Of a stretch of 64,000 nt of DNA, positions 1-10,738 are shown one piece after another. Under the pieces are notes generated by a model. It did not search any database and was not told where the DNA came from. It worked only from the letters and a program-made list of their open reading frames with translations. Each line of letters begins with the position of its first letter. The first letter of the stretch is position 1. Source of the stretch: Taxawa tesnikishii (nom. ined.) (lineage: Eukaryota > Ascomycota > Dothideomycetes > Dothideales); the NCBI GenBank assembly GCA_030247885.1, contig JAPDRO010000004.1:1-64000 (forward strand), read 5' to 3'. The position numbers were made by a program, and so were the translations under genes.

Positions 1-75
1 CCTAACCCTAACCCTAACCCTAACCCTAACCCTAACCCTAACCCTAACCCTAACCCTAACCCTAACCCTAACCCA
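1..75. repeat. Telomere, CCCTAA repeats
   Basis: About twelve perfect tandem CCCTAA units start at base 1, so the window begins at a chromosome end. The complementary strand is the G-rich TTAGGG strand running towards the terminus. The repeat passes straight into a CACT tetranucleotide array without a degenerate telomere zone. Confidence 0.98.
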
Positions 76-114
76 CTCACTCACTCACTCACTCACTCAC
101 TCACTCACTCACTC
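74..114. repeat. CACT tetranucleotide array beside telomere
   Basis: About ten tandem CACT units abut the telomere; a further short block lies at about 139-152. It keeps the G-free composition of the telomeric C-strand. Confidence 0.9.
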
Positions 115-750
115 TTATTCTTACTCATTCTTACTCTCACTCACTCACTCTCTTTTTCAATGTTTTTTCTCTTTCTACTTTATTTCTTTCTTTCTATTTT
201 ATCTCTACTTCTTTTATTCTTCTTATATCTTATTACTCTACTACTTTATTACTTTACTACTCTATTACTCTACTATTCTATTACTCTACTATTTTATTAC
301 TCTATTATTTTATTACTTTACTACTTTACTACTTTATTATTTTATTACTTTATTACTATATTTTTATTACTTTCTTATTCTTTTTAAATATTACTTTAAC
401 TCTACTAATTTATTATTCCATTCTTATATTACTATATCTCTATTACTTTACTCCTTATCTTTTACTATAAATCTCTTATTTTAACTTTTTTTCTTTTATT
501 TCTTTTCTTTCTTTTATTTTATCTCTTCTTATTTTCCTATTTTTTACTTTTATTCTATTTCTATATTATTATATCCCTATTACTTAAACTTTCTTTCTTT
601 ATTCCTTCCTTATTATAACTCTTATTTTCTAACTTACTTATTTTATTCCTTCTCTTTTTTATTACCTTTTCTTTTTATTATCTTCTTTTTTCTTTTATAT
701 TATCCTCCCTTACTTTACTTTCCTTTTTACTTTTTTTCTCTTATTCTTAG
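115..750. repeat. Pyrimidine-rich, almost G-free subtelomere
   Basis: Degenerate short units such as TTACTCTA and TATTACTT fill this stretch. Reading every line from base 1, the only G before position 750 is at 162. The opposite strand is therefore almost C-free. Open frames here are translations of low-complexity sequence and are not genes. The unit length and the missing G are compatible with decayed telomere-like repeats or slippage expansion; that origin is inference. Confidence 0.85.
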
Positions 751-1295
751 CTAATCTCCTTTTTCTTTTTATATTCCACTATTTTACTTTAATTTCTTTT
801 ACTTTACTATTAAATCTATTAGTTTTTCTTTTTCTTTCTTTTATCTTTTTTTATCTTAAGAGATATATCTTTTTCTCTTTAAAATATTATACTTGTTATA
901 GAGAGAAATATTACCTTTTTTTTTTTGAAAATCCTATATAGAGAAATATTGTTCCTTTCTTTAAAACTTAGCTTTTCTATGATTATCGTCTTCTTCATTT
1001 ATATACTTACTTTTTACCCTTATTTATCTAAACCCTAACTCTTAGTTCTATATTATCCTATATAATCCCTAAGGTTTAAGAAGAACTTTATTATACTTTA
1101 GGATTCTTTCTTAACTTCTTTATAACTTAGCTTAAGTCTATTTAACTAAGTTACTTTCCTTATCTATTAGACTTCTTCTTAACTACTCTAACTAACTTAT
1201 TATTAGGCGTTTACTTTTTGTTAGGACTCTTTCTTGCTTGTCGGAGCTAGTAAGGACCTAACGTATTTACCTCTTAAGCTATTATCTATTTTTTT
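751..1295. other. AT-rich subtelomeric spacer, no gene
   Basis: AT-rich sequence with scarce CpA and TpG, like the RIP blocks further in. G gradually reappears, and scraps such as CTAACTC resemble telomere units. No gene is recognised. Confidence 0.6.
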
Positions 1296-1391
1296 CCTTC
1301 GCTACTTCTTCTGTTTTTTCCTTCACTACTTCTTCTGTTTTTTCCTTCACTACTTCTTCTGTTTTTTCCTTCACTACTTCTTCTGTTTTTT
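1296..1391. repeat. 24-bp minisatellite, four copies
   Basis: Four head-to-tail units of 24 nt, beginning CCTTCRCTAC and ending in a run of six T; the first unit differs by one base. On the minus strand the period is eight codons, and one frame reads as repeats of EKTEEVVK. It lies just downstream of the stop codon of the telomere-linked helicase gene and may be an old C-terminal tail of it; that link is inference. Confidence 0.9.
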
Positions 1392-1432
1392 CTTATAGGT
1401 CGTTGCTATTAGTTGTCTCTGACCTCGCTATC

Positions 1433-4400
1433 TTAGAACGACAATAAAGCCTTTGCCGCTACTCTGACTCCCTGTACCGCCATTCCGCCTCCAAATCTTG
1501 TCTCCTCTCCCAACCAGTCAAAGAAATCCTCCACCCCGGCGAATCTGCGCCGGAAGTGGTCCTCTAGCCATCTGGCTCCTCCGGCGCTCACGAATATCCC
1601 GTAACAGAGCGGCAGGACCACGTCTCCGTGCTCACACGCTTCTTCCTTACTGGTCTTGCTGAGCTCAGCCCTTTGGCAGATGGACTGAGGGTTTAGGCAC
1701 CAGAAGCAGCTCGTGTACGGACGCAACCACTTTCGTCCGCGTGTCTCGTGCCGCTGCCGTACTCGACTGCGCTCGTGAAACACCTCATGCCGCCGGGCAC
1801 ACTTGGAGAACTCGTGCTTCCATTCCTCGTCCATCGCACGGCAGAGCAAGCATGTCCCGCGCACGCTGGCCAGGTCCAGACGGTAGTTGACAAGTTCGGA
1901 GTGAGCCTGCAGCCGCTCTTGCTGGATGAGATCGAGTCCGGTGTGGGCGGTCTGCCGTCTTGTCGCGTCCGAGGCTGCGATTGGATCCTCGTGAGCCGCT
2001 TTGCAGACGTCGCAAGCCACGTCTTCCGGCATGCACCACCTTCGGTGCTGAGCGAGATCGAGGTGTTCGCTCAGCGAAGTTCGGAAACATTGCTCGCCTC
2101 GTAAGTACTTGTGCACGGCCTGCTTGTCCCGTCGCTTGCGAAGTGACACGTCGTCCCTGCAGCTGCCCGTCTGCTCCGAACCGACGTCGACGTCGTCTTC
2201 GAGCTGTGCCTGCCACGTCGCCGGCAGGAGAACCATCGAGTACGCCTCCATCCCGTCGCGGCCGGCCCGACCCGACTCCTGCGCGAAGGTGACCAACGAG
2301 TCCGGCTCCCCTACGTTCATGACCAGACGTACATGAGCGTGGTCGAAGCCTTCGGCAAGAGCGGTCGTGGCAACGAGATACGGGCGGTCGGAGGTATGGA
2401 TCCAGCGATCAACGATGAGCTTCTTCTGTTCCGGCGTTCCGCTCTTTGCGGTGTATGCAGCACAACCAAGCAGTTGGCACAGGCTGTCCGCGTCCTCACA
2501 CGTTCGGACGTATAGGACGATCTTGTCACGGGAATGATCGAACAGGTCGGAGTCGCGCCACGCGTCTTGCGCTTCGACCGCACTCTGCTCCAGAAGGCTG
2601 CCTTTGCGAGGGTCTGCCCTGCGGACCATGTAGAATATGTTGGGTCGGTTGCTCGATGCTCTGATGGTTGTCGGACGGTAGAGGTAGTTGCGCTCCTCAA
2701 ACTCCTCTTTCATGGACGGAGGCAGTGTGGCTGTCAGGTAGACAAACTGCGTCCTGAGATTGCGGACCGCAGTAAGGTCGACGATGCTCGATCGGTAGTC
2801 AACGGCAGTCACCGTCAGGTGGCATTCGTCGATCACGATTCGATCGAGTTTCTGCTGGACGATCAGGCTTCGTGCGTATTTCGTGAAGTGTGTTGTGGCC
2901 GCAGCCTCAACGCTGACGATTATCAGCGATGCTTCTCGACTTTCTCCCGGCAACCATTCGAGGTGAGCGATGTTCAGTTCCCGTATCCGCCGAAGCAGGT
3001 CTGCCCGAAGGGATACGAGCGGCACGATGAGGATGGTGATCCCGGCATCAGGCAGCGTACACGGCAACATGAAGGACAGGCTCTTTCCGGCTCCGGTTGG
3101 CAAGATGGCCACCACCTGCTCCGTCCACGACATGATCGTGGTGAGGGTCTGTTCCTGCTCCCTCGATTTCCACATCATTCTCTGGTTGCCGTAGAGCTTT
3201 CTGAGCCCTTCCAGCAGAGCCTCTGCCGACCACGGTTTGCGGGGCCGATAGACACCCTTGGCAAGTCGTTCCTTCAGTCGACACTCTTCTCCGTCCCTCT
3301 TTCGCTTCTTGCCTTTTAGCATCGTCTCCACTCCCCAGAAGTCCTGCCACAACGTTGACGCGCGAAGTCCCATTCGGATCAGCCCGTCCCACACGTTGCC
3401 GAAGGTCGCTCCCGTCTGATTGGCATACGCCCTGTTGACCGTGCGTGTCTTGTGGTTGCGCTGTCTCGTCATCGCTCGGATATCCTCCTCCATCTCCTCG
3501 GCGTCCTCGTCGTCTTCGTTGACTTCGAAGCAGCCTATGTTGCTCGCAAACTTGGTCTTGACGATGGCCACGCTCATCTGGCGCCAGTTGGAAACGTGAA
3601 GCCGGGGTGTGCACGCCCGAGCACTGGCTTCCTCCAGACAACGACTCAACCGTCCTTCGCCCCACACCTTTCCGTCTTTCTCCCACAAGAACGAGGAGAG
3701 CAGTGCCTTTGGTGATTGCTGCCGCAGAAAGACCTGTCGTAGCGGCACGACATAGACGAGGTAATCCAGCAACAGGTCGCCCACCGGATTGGCGAGAAAC
3801 CGGATGTTTTCCTTGTACCTGCCCGTCTGCTGCTGACCTTTGTGGTATTTGACATGTATCATGACACGATCGTGGCGGAGTGTGATGGATCGTCGTCGTT
3901 GCGTGTTCCGCCAGGTCATGGAGAAGAACTCGCTTTCGCGGATGGGCTGACCGCCACTGATGTGAACGAGGACACACAAGCGTTTCAAGAACTCCTGCAC
4001 AGTTGCCTCGTAGCCGGCTAGCGCACTGTCCCTCCAAACGAAGCCGCTCGCTGATCGACGGTCTTGCTGAAGGAAAAGGCGGCACAGTTGCTCGGAACGC
4101 TCAACGGCGGCCAACAGAGCTTTGTCCGTCCCCTCAGCAGGAGAGCGTTGTCACGATGCTGGATCAAGCTCCAGCCGACGGTATCGACGTTGCCGCTATC
4201 TCTAAGCGCCCAAGACTGCATGCGGCGTAGGTCCTTCTGACCCAGCAGCAAGTCGTCGTACAGTAGCCGTTCGCACTCACGGTATTCGGAGAGCAGTAGC
4301 GTGGGGATCTGGTCCATACGCAGCTCTGTATCTTCGTATGTCAGGACCTGTTCGCTTTCGTCCCAACAGGCCTCATGATCACCCACGCTGTCCTTCGAGA

Positions 4401-5866
4401 TGCGAAACAGCAACAGGCGCCAGCGGAGTATCTCCCCATCGGCGTCTCGGCCGTCTGCTGCAGATAACTCTCACAGCATTCCTTGACGAGCGCGAGCGTT
4501 TCTCCCCACCCTGCCGCTCTTTGCGAGCACAGTCATAGAAGATCAGCAGCTGCGCGACCCATATCATCGCAGACAGACTGCTGTTGAAGTTGCCGGGTTC
4601 CATCCAGCCTTGCGTAGACGGCTTGATGCTTAGCATCGCGCAGAAGCTCACTATTGGCGAGCGGTACCGTCGGGCTCCGGTAGTGTGACGGATAACGAGC
4701 ATCCATAACTCAACCAGCCCATCTCTCAGTTGGCCCTTGATCCCTTCACCCGTGCCCGTCGCTCCCCGTTCTGCTAACCGACGGAGGTTATGCCACACCA
4801 CCCTTTGCTTGTCCGTCGGTTCGATCACGTCCTCTGGCCGGATCGTCTCCTCCGAGTCAGCACTGAAGTGGTACTCGTCACAGATCGCCACTCGCTCCAG
4901 GTACGACAGGAACTGTGACGCCAGCTTGAAGTAGACCTTGAGCGTGCCGGGCTCCTTGTAAGGATCGAACGGCCGAACCTTCCCAATCGACTCGACCTGC
5001 GACGACTGGAACCGACTGAGAACGACGCGACATGGCCAAGTGAGCATACAGTCGGGTCCGTCGAAACACCAGCCGTGCGCCTCCCTGAGCACGTCCTCCA
5101 TCGCATCGACGATCGTCCGCAGAGGACATCCTTCGTCTCGCGAGGGCACGGCGATCGCTGCTCGGATCTCGTCTTTCTTCAAGCCGCAGACATGGTCGAC
5201 GATGCCGGTCTCTCTGAGCCATGGTACCACGGTAGAACGATGCTCGTCGAATCCGCGGACACGGTTGGCCGCAGATGCGGCGTCGCGCTCTGCCTGAAGG
5301 ATGTCTTCTTCTTGCGTCCGGAAGAAGTCACGCTGGTGACCGGCTCGCCTCCGACCGCAAATCTCCAGGTCCGCTACTTGGACCTCGAAGTACCTCTGCC
5401 AGCTTCCGACCTTGAAGAAACGCTGACAGGCGCGGTCGCAAGACCACAGCTTGTTGTGGGTATGGACCTGCTTCAAACGAGCATCGCCGCCTCGCTTCTG
5501 TCCGTTGACCCAGCCGTGTTGCCGCTCACAATGATCTTGCATGCCACGCGGAGTGCGGCATATATAGGGACAAAGCCTGCCTTCGCCATCTTTCCCGCCA
5601 CACTTCAAGCCGTCGAAGTACACCGGAAGTCCCGTTACGGGAGGCTCTGTTGCTGCTGGATAGATGACATCTGCCTCGACTTGCGCAAGTTCGGTAAAAG
5701 ACCCGACTTTGGCAATAATGTCCCGCCGTTGTTGTAAGCTGAGACGCTTGTGATGCACACGAAGATGTTTGGCGAGCTGCGAAGGTACGACTGCATACTG
5801 ACAATGGATGCAAACAAGGATGCGGTGCTGGGCGACTACTTGGAAGAGACGATGAAAATCATCCAT
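1433..5866 (-). CDS. Telomere-linked OrsD / tyrosine-recombinase-like / RecQ helicase protein
   Basis: A protein of about 1,475 residues is spread over two long frames (5,866-4,379 and 4,114-1,433) plus short linking frames between about 4,540 and 4,090. The N-terminus has paired zinc-binding motifs (C19, C22, H34, H38) as in OrsD/DUF3505 proteins. The middle looks like a tyrosine recombinase: PIRESEFFSMTW, then KYHKGQ, then LHVSNWRQ, then HKTRTVNRAYA. The C-terminal half is a superfamily-2 RecQ-type helicase: Walker A LPTGAGKS, DECH box, TATLPP, motif VI QESGRAGRDG and a Cys-rich tail. Position 1.4 kb from the telomere fits telomere-linked helicases. Three or so frame changes fall at short runs and could be sequencing error or decay. 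GC content is far above that of both flanks. The helicase call is secure; the recombinase call is by motif only. Confidence 0.85.
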
Positions 5867-6206
5867 CTGAGTCTTGGCTTGCCTTCACGGCTGCCATACT
5901 TGCGAGGCCAGACATAGCTATATTACCTTTCTAAGGATTTAAAGGATCCATGTGATGCTCAGGATCAATTGTTTAGAGCGTACTGATCACGTCGCATAGA
6001 CACAGGGCTGGTCTTTGTTTGGAGAGGCCGCCCTGCGAAAATGCGGGAGTGGCCTATGCACAAGGCGCCTCATCTTTTTCCTTTTAAGACCGCCGCCCTT
6101 GATGTTCCATGTATATGGCATATATATGAGTGGTGTTTGGCATGCAGAGAGAATAACCTTATGACAGTATAGTGTGTGGGTTTCGAGAAGGTTGGGGCTC
6201 GGGAAG
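5867..6206. promoter_or_regulatory. Probable upstream region of the telomere-linked helicase
   Basis: Mixed-composition spacer upstream of the first ATG of the minus-strand gene. No ORF of note. It may hold the promoter, but no specific element is recognised. Confidence 0.35.
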
Positions 6207-6309
6207 GCAAACGAATCGTGGTCAACAGGTGCAAACGAATCGTGGTCGTTCCTCTAACCCTTAGGGTTATAGCCCACGCAAAAGCAAACGAATCGTGGCC
6301 ATTCGTTTG
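6207..6309. repeat. Triplicated 17-nt motif with terminal hairpin
   Basis: The motif GCAAACGAATCGTGGYC occurs at 6,207-6,223, 6,231-6,247 and 6,284-6,300. The last copy is followed at 6,301-6,309 by ATTCGTTTG, the exact reverse complement of its CAAACGAAT, giving a 9-bp stem with a 7-nt loop. Between copies two and three lies TAACCCTTAGGGTTA (about 6,256-6,270), two telomere-like units in inverted orientation. The AT-rich block starts at the hairpin. Confidence 0.85.
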
Positions 6310-7850
6310 ACTTCTACGAGTAGTAAATAACTTCGTAAGACATAGGAATTATAGAAAATAATATATAGTAAAGTTTTAGGTTTAATTAAGAAGAACAATT
6401 ATAATATATAAAGTTTTTTTATAGGACTAATATTCGTAGAGTTATAAATAAAAGTACTTTAAGTTAAAGATTTTAAAATTTAATTAAGTCCCTTTAATAC
6501 TTAACTTAATCCTAACTCTCGACTACTTTAAATTTATTTCTTTTCTTCTTTTTCTTATAAGCTTCGTAATTTACTATCTTTATAAAAAGAGACTATAAGC
6601 GTAGTATTAGTAGTATAGCGCTATTAAATATTATTATTAATTTCTAGTTACTTTAGCTCTTCCTTTTAGTTTAAATAAGTCTACTTTACGCGTACTTTTA
6701 TAAGGCATTTTACTAAGGTAACTTATAATATAAGGACTAATCTTCCTTATACTTTACTATTAAGTTTTATTTAATTTACTTACGCCTCGATATTAACTAT
6801 TATTATACTATCTAATAAGTTTTATAAGTTACTATTAAAGTAAAACAATTAGAATTATAAGGGTAGTTTATAGTAATATATAAAATACTAAGACTCGATA
6901 AATTATAGTAGAAACTAATTATTATTTCTCTCTAGGAAGCCTTTAATTTCCTTATAAAGTAAAACGAATTTACTTTATAAGTAAGTCCTAAGCGTTTTGT
7001 AACTACTTATAATATATTTCCTCGTAAAATTAAGCTTATATATACTTTACTTTTTATATTTTAACGTACTACTTTTACCTTTCTTATTATATTAATACTA
7101 TAAATATAATATTATAATTTTATACGTAAAGTAATATATACCTTTTAATATTATTTCTTAAGTTTATATATATTAAGTATAAAAAGAGTAAAGAAATAAA
7201 CCTCGAATATATAAAGAAATAAACTTATATACTCCTTAAAGTTAATTAACTTTATTATATAAAAGTAAAGGAATAAACCTTATTCCTTTAACTTATAATA
7301 GTAGAATTAGTAATATATAATTTTAATAAAAATAATTCTAGCAAAAGTCCTTATAATAAAGCCTCTAATATAAATACTATTAAAAGTCTTATTTTAATTA
7401 TTTATTTTTAACTAAAGTAGTTATTTAAGTTACTTTTACTAGTTTTTACTTTTACCTTTTTAAATAAATAAGTAAATTATATAACTCTTAAAGATATATA
7501 ATAAGCGTAATTTATATAGTATTTAAAAGATAAGTACTTATAAGAAAAGAAAAGTATATAGTAAAGTAGCTACTAAATAATTATAAGTTATTAATTATAT
7601 AGAAGTTACCTTTACTTTTACTTATTTAGTCTATATATAAAATAGTTACTTATTTAATTAATAACTACTTTGTTTTAAGTTTTACTATTATCTTATTACT
7701 TACTAATATTTTTATTACTACTTATATAACTTCCTTTTGTAGTCTTAACTTAACTTAATAGAGGGTTCTCCCTACTATACTACTACTATACCTATTACTC
7801 TATAGATTTCTATGGATTTATAGCTCTACTCCTCTTTCTATTTATAGAGT
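6310..7850. repeat. RIP-degraded AT-rich block, unidentified repeat
   Basis: About 1.5 kb of very AT-rich sequence with CpA and TpG nearly absent and TpA abundant, the pattern left by RIP on repeated DNA. No frame, terminal repeat or recognisable protein remnant is visible by eye, so the source element is unknown. Both edges are sharp: the left at the hairpin near 6,310, the right near 7,850 where GC-normal sequence resumes. Confidence 0.75.
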
Positions 7851-7996
7851 TAGAAAGCGCGAATCTATCCATCGACAACCCTGGCCGGCGCGCAATTCGC
7901 GTTTAGTAATGTTAACCCCGAGAGGGAGAGATGTAGAAATTGGATGGACTTAACCGACGGCGCAGGCCGCGCTCAAATTCATGTCTTAATAGCTAG

Positions 7997-9358
7997 TTAA
8001 AGATGCGCATTTGTGTGTACTCTTTGCCTCTGACTTAGGGCTTCTAGAATTCCGGGGTAAATCCAGTTAAACCTTTCGAAAGCGAACATTTCCTCCGCAG
8101 ATCGCTTGTGCGCAGCCTTCCTTGTGTTATTCTGTATTTGAGATGCACGTGGCCTTCGGATGCTGTCCAGATCCTTTAACACCTGAGAAACCGTCTCATG
8201 CGACACCTCAGGCCGAAGTAAAAGTCTGAAAGCTTCGGCGTCTTCGATCGCTTGAGTGCCGCCTTGCCCTTGGTGCGGTGTCATGGCGTGTGCGGCATCT
8301 CCAATGATGACTGCTCGTCCCTTGACGTATGTAGGAAGCGGGTCTTGGTCGCGAAGCTGCCATAGCTTGATAGTTTGGGCCAATCTACCGAAGTGTAAGC
8401 AACTAACCAGAATTGATGTTATAACGGACTAACTGTAAGAGATCTGTAGTCCAGGAAGGGAAGTCGGAAAACAGAGAAAGTAACTCTTCCTTGTCGCCTT
8501 CGGCGGTCCATGATTCAGTGGCGGATTGCTTCAGAGACGAGTCGGGCACGATGCAAACAAAGTTCAGGAGCTCGAAATTGCGGCAAGGATAGATAACAAT
8601 CGATCGCTGGGTGCTCTCAAAATCCAAGATCATTGTGAGCGTCACCGGTTGATCTTTGTGAGCAAACGTTGGTACTGTCGCCAATGACTCCACAATGTCC
8701 TTTGTCTCAAGGGTAAAGCGAAACGCAGAGAAACCCGATGGCCGTGCAGACGTGAAAGCTACATCGCCAACGATATGAGGTCGAATTATTGACTTGATGC
8801 CATCGGCACCTACGTATGTAAGTCGGTCGAGTTACAATGTGCTCCGGATTAGTACATACCGACTATCAAGTCTGCATTGATCTTCTCCCCGTTGGAGAGG
8901 CTCAAAACCCCTTCTTCAACATCAACGTCTGATATTTCGGTTCCCCATCGAATGTCGACCGATCTGCTTTCAATTCCAATACTCTTCAAATCATCCGTAG
9001 CCAACCTGAGCAACTCCTTTCTCAGGTCGGCGCGATGTTGGAACAACCAGTCTGCCCCATACTCTTTGACGAAGTTTCTCCGCTGATGTATCAACAGGCG
9101 TCCCTGTATGTTGTACGACTTTGTTTCCTCAACTGGCAACGAGCCGACTCTTTCTCTGTCGAATCCTAGAGACTCAAGAATCTTGACCCCATTTGGTCCC
9201 ACGTTGATAGCTGCACCGGCCTCCGTTGGAGCACTACTACGCTCGTAAATAGTAACGTCGTGCTTTTCGCGAAGCACACGCGCAGCTAACGCTCCGGCGA
9301 TACCCCCACCTACAATAGCCACTTTCAAGCGCTCTGGTTCCGAGGTGCGCGATGACAT
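7997..9358 (-). CDS. FAD-dependent monooxygenase (salicylate-hydroxylase-like)
   Basis: Flavoprotein monooxygenase of the aromatic hydroxylase type; the substrate cannot be told. Exon 1 (9,358-8,860) starts MSSRTSEPERLKVAIVGGG and holds the Rossmann motif VGGGIAGA. A 50-nt intron (8,859-8,810, GTATGT to TAG) joins it in frame to GADGIKS, the DG motif. The last exon has IGDAAHAMTPHQGQGG, the second FAD/ribityl motif, and stops at 7,997. The junction near 8,400, before the last exon, is unclear: the two frames do not join with a normal intron, so a small frame change or unusual splice is likely. Length of about 430 residues is normal. It is an isolated GC-normal gene between RIP blocks, with a 34-bp duplication upstream. 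Confidence 0.85.
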
Positions 9359-9489
9359 GATAAAGTGATGTTTTGGAGTGTCGTTAGTGAGCAGATCCAA
9401 CAGGTAACGCGGTCTACAAACGATTTTGAACCCTGTCGCAAGGTGAAGTAGAGAACGTATTTGAATGATTAGTATACCTTGGGAAGCGG

Positions 9490-9557
9490 AAAGCGTCTCC
9501 ACATTACGATCTCCGGCAGTGTTAAAGCGTCTCCACATCACGATCTCCGGCATTGTT
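9490..9557. repeat. 34-bp tandem duplication upstream of monooxygenase
   Basis: Two adjacent 34-nt copies (9,490-9,523 and 9,524-9,557), each beginning AAAGCGTCTCCACAT and containing CGATCTCCGGCA, differ at two positions. They lie about 130-200 bp upstream of the monooxygenase ATG and could double a regulatory site; function is unknown. Confidence 0.85.
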
Positions 9558-10158
9558 GTAGGCCCGATAGGGATGTGGAGGTGGGCGCACTCCTACGAGA
9601 GCGCTACTGTGGCCCGACACGAGTATCCGACGATTTGCCGCAACGCGTCGTACCTCTATCTAAGCCGTTAGTATTGTATTACTCTATCTAATCTATTGCG
9701 TCGCGGAATGTTTTACCGTTCATATCTTACAGTATAGTAGCTTTCTAACTCGAGTAATATAAGACTACGTTACCCAGTCAGGATCGGCTTCCAGATCATT
9801 TCACTGTAGCAAGCCGTACCCAGATTGTTGTGCCAGCGAAAGCGGAAGCTAGGAAGCACAAAGATCAGCACATAGACAATGGTTTGGGCCGAACAGTGGA
9901 CGTGGGACGTACTTCCCGGGAGGAGCTGTACACTCTGCGGCGGCGATCCTACGTCCACCATGAATGTCGACCATCATTCATCGTCGCCGTCGCTACCAAA
10001 AGGCCAGACTTTCGCCCCGCATACCTCCTAATCTTCGTAACACTCACAATAATTGAGAAGGGGAATAGAGATAGGCGCGGAGCGGTTTCCGCTTGCAGCT
10101 GCAGCTGCTCGAGCGCGCACGAGCAAGGCGAAGGCTATCCGAACCACCCACAACATCG
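9558..10158. other. Spacer, nothing recognised
   Basis: Mixed-composition sequence with short open frames on both strands and no recognisable domain. Confidence 0.4.
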
Positions 10159-10584
10159 TGAATTTGCAGCCCCGGCAGCGCTGCTGGACCTGTACCTATT
10201 GTAGTGGGGAGCAGCACAATCCCCGCTAACTCCGCTTCACGATTCATCGTCTCCGGCACAGCGTACAGCCTGGCAGTCGATGCTAGCGAGCTGGTGATCG
10301 GGACAAGTGCCGAAATCTTGACGAAGGAGAGCGGACTGGGAAGTTACATCTGGGAAGACATTGGAGGCAGTCCGCGCACAGGACTCTCGTCAGAAAGCGT
10401 GAGTACAGGCTCGAGCGGCAGCAACGGCCTCTCGAGGACAACAGCTGCAGCGGCGTCAAGCGTCTCCGCTGTGAGTGCGCCTAGCGGATTGCAGACCACT
10501 CCGACATCTTCTGCTGTCAGTGGCCGGGTAGGATGTCTTGCGTTGGCGTTGGGCATCGCAGTTGTCGTATCAGCCGTAACGTAA
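10159..10584 (+). pseudogene. 3' fragment of a GPI-anchored wall-type protein
   Basis: The frame runs from just after an upstream stop to 10,584. It reads SGTAYSLAVDASELVIGTSA, a style of repeat common in fungal extracellular glycoproteins, then a Ser/Thr-rich stretch, and ends in a hydrophobic tail CLALALGIAVVVSAVT typical of a GPI-anchor signal. No start region or signal peptide is found upstream. The best reading is the terminal exon or a relic of a surface protein left in the subtelomere. Family assignment is by style, not by a defined domain. Confidence 0.5.
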
Positions 10585-10585
10585 A

Positions 10586-10738
10586 CCGCGGGGTAGTGGA
10601 TCAGGTGGGGATATGGATCACTGACCCAAGTACGGCTTAGCTCTGCCCTACTTAGACTAATTTTCTGCTTCTAAGGGCTTTCAGTTGCCTAAAGAAGTTT
10701 AAGTGATCCATAACCCCACCTGATCCATTACCCCGCGG
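10586..10738. mobile_element. MITE-like element, 153 bp with 37-bp inverted repeats
   Basis: Terminal inverted repeats of 37 nt (10,586-10,622 and 10,702-10,738), starting CCGCGGGGTA and ending TATGGATCACT, match at 35 of 37 positions. The 79-bp core has no coding capacity. This is the form of a non-autonomous DNA transposon. No convincing target-site duplication is visible in the flanks. It sits exactly at the edge of the large RIP block. Confidence 0.8.

Noticed and set aside
160-387. 75-codon frame of Phe/Leu/Tyr-rich sequence that mimics a membrane protein
   Set aside because: It is the translation of the G-free low-complexity subtelomere.
6254-6272. Telomere-like inverted pair as evidence of an ancient telomere-telomere fusion
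   Set aside because: Only two units, and their orientation (CCC towards GGG outward) is the opposite of that expected from end-to-end fusion; could be chance.
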